Source: Acidimicrobiales bacterium
GTDB lineage: Bacteria; Actinomycetota; Acidimicrobiia; Acidimicrobiales; Palsa-688
Reading direction: 5' to 3'
DNA length: 14,524 nucleotides
Assembly: GCA_030039575.1 (NCBI GenBank)
Contig: JASHVH010000562.1
Location: 1 to 14,524, forward strand
The notes under the pieces are model-generated. The model did not search any database. It was not told where the DNA came from and saw only the letters and a program-made list of their open reading frames with translations. This document shows positions 14,282 through 14,524 of this stretch, piece by piece. Each line of letters begins with the position of its first letter. The first letter of the stretch is position 1. The position numbers and the translations under genes were made by a program.

Positions 14282-14309
14282 AGCTTAGCCTGCCCGCAAT
14301 AGCCCACAA
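14282..14309 (-). promoter_or_regulatory. Promoter candidate for the secreted-protein gene
   Basis: On the minus strand TTGTGG (plus 14304-14309) is followed after 16 nt by TAAGCT (plus 14282-14287), a TANNNT match, placing the -10 element 22 nt upstream of the ATG. The spacing is close to ideal. GCTTAGCTTAGC on the plus strand (14279-14290) is a short tandem repeat over the -10 box. It lies in the gap after the next minus-strand gene. Confidence 0.45.
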
Positions 14310-14318
14310 GTTCTGGCC

Positions 14319-14524
14319 TTAGTCCAGCGAGGTCGCCTCGAACGTGCGCACCTTATCGTCTACCGGTATCACAACAGCCAGATCGGGGTGCGTGTGCTCT
14401 TTGGTAAGCATCTTGATCGCCGTACCGTAGGTGAGGAACTCGATAACGTGATGGGCGAAACTGACGGGCCGGTCGATTATCTTGGCGTCGACCAAACCGG
14501 TCCCTCCCGCCTGGGTTATATGGC
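14319..14524 (-). CDS. C-terminal end of an unidentified protein, 5' truncated by window edge
   Basis: The minus strand is open from the window edge to TAA (plus 14319-14321), giving 67 complete codons plus a partial one at the edge, too short and too close to the end to be listed as an ORF. The visible residues include ITQAGGTGLVDAKIIDRPVS, then FAHHVIEFLTYGTAIKML, then HPDLAVVIPVDDKVRTFEATSLD at the end. Predominantly G/C third positions and an ordinary composition support real coding. The VIEFLTYGTAI motif recalls the end of YbjQ-like (heavy-metal-binding-domain) proteins, which often finish with a FxxxGTAV/I strand, but here about 25 more residues follow. That family link is a suggestion only. 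It would be transcribed in the same direction as the secreted-protein gene downstream, with a 59-nt gap. Confidence 0.55.
   Translation of the reverse strand, partial: HITQAGGTGLVDAKIIDRPVSFAHHVIEFLTYGTAIKMLTKEHTHPDLAVVIPVDDKVRTFEATSLD

Overview
The window is high-GC bacterial DNA with GC-rich third codon positions. It carries an Mca/MshB-type PIG-L amidase homologue, actinobacterial-style STAND regulators, a ribbon-helix-helix/SRPBCC gene pair and ATGA-coupled ABC transporter genes. Together these suggest an actinomycete. A non-Streptomyces lineage such as Acidimicrobiia is my guess, but that is inference and not proven by the sequence. No rRNA, tRNA, CRISPR array, IS element or phage gene was seen.

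Layout. (1) 1-1379 (+): 3' part of an animal-type haem peroxidase; its distal-His motif lies exactly at the window edge. A perfect 13-bp-stem terminator closes it (1400-1437). (2) 1681-4443 (+): a 920-aa regulator with an N-terminal XRE-type HTH, a STAND/NB-ARC-like ATPase and TPR repeats, preceded by a small inverted repeat next to a possible -10 element. (3) 4503-6114 (-): a secreted G1 (glutamic/eqolisin) peptidase, then an SRPBCC protein and a small ribbon-helix-helix-like protein that form a pair with a 98-nt overlap. (4) 6132-6320 (+): a possible 62-aa ORF, divergent from the RHH gene across only 17 bp that contain a GGTAC/GTACC palindrome. (5) 6555-7475 (+): an Mca-like PIG-L amidase/deacetylase. 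(6) 7572-13581 (+): a complete oligopeptide/dipeptide ABC importer in the order binding protein, DppC-type permease, DppB-type permease, DppD-type ATPase, DppF-type ATPase. The last four genes are coupled by 1- or 4-nt stop/start overlaps, and a large nested hairpin separates the binding-protein gene from the permease genes. (7) 13615-14259 (-): a secreted protein of unknown function with a well-placed upstream promoter candidate. (8) 14319-14524 (-): the C-terminal end of an unidentified gene that runs off the window.

How the parts may work together (inference). The secreted acid-type peptidase could release peptides that the importer takes up. The PIG-L enzyme directly upstream of the importer could process an imported or cytoplasmic amide-linked glucosamine compound. 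It keeps the metal-binding residues of Mca but has Phe at the position where Mca is reported to use a Lys for mycothiol recognition, so its substrate may differ. I see no clearly new multi-gene defence or biosynthetic system. The best leads are the haem peroxidase with conserved haem-ester residues, the Mca-like enzyme linked to a peptide importer, the importer's non-lipoprotein binding protein with its nested intercistronic hairpin, and the compact RHH/SRPBCC promoter region.
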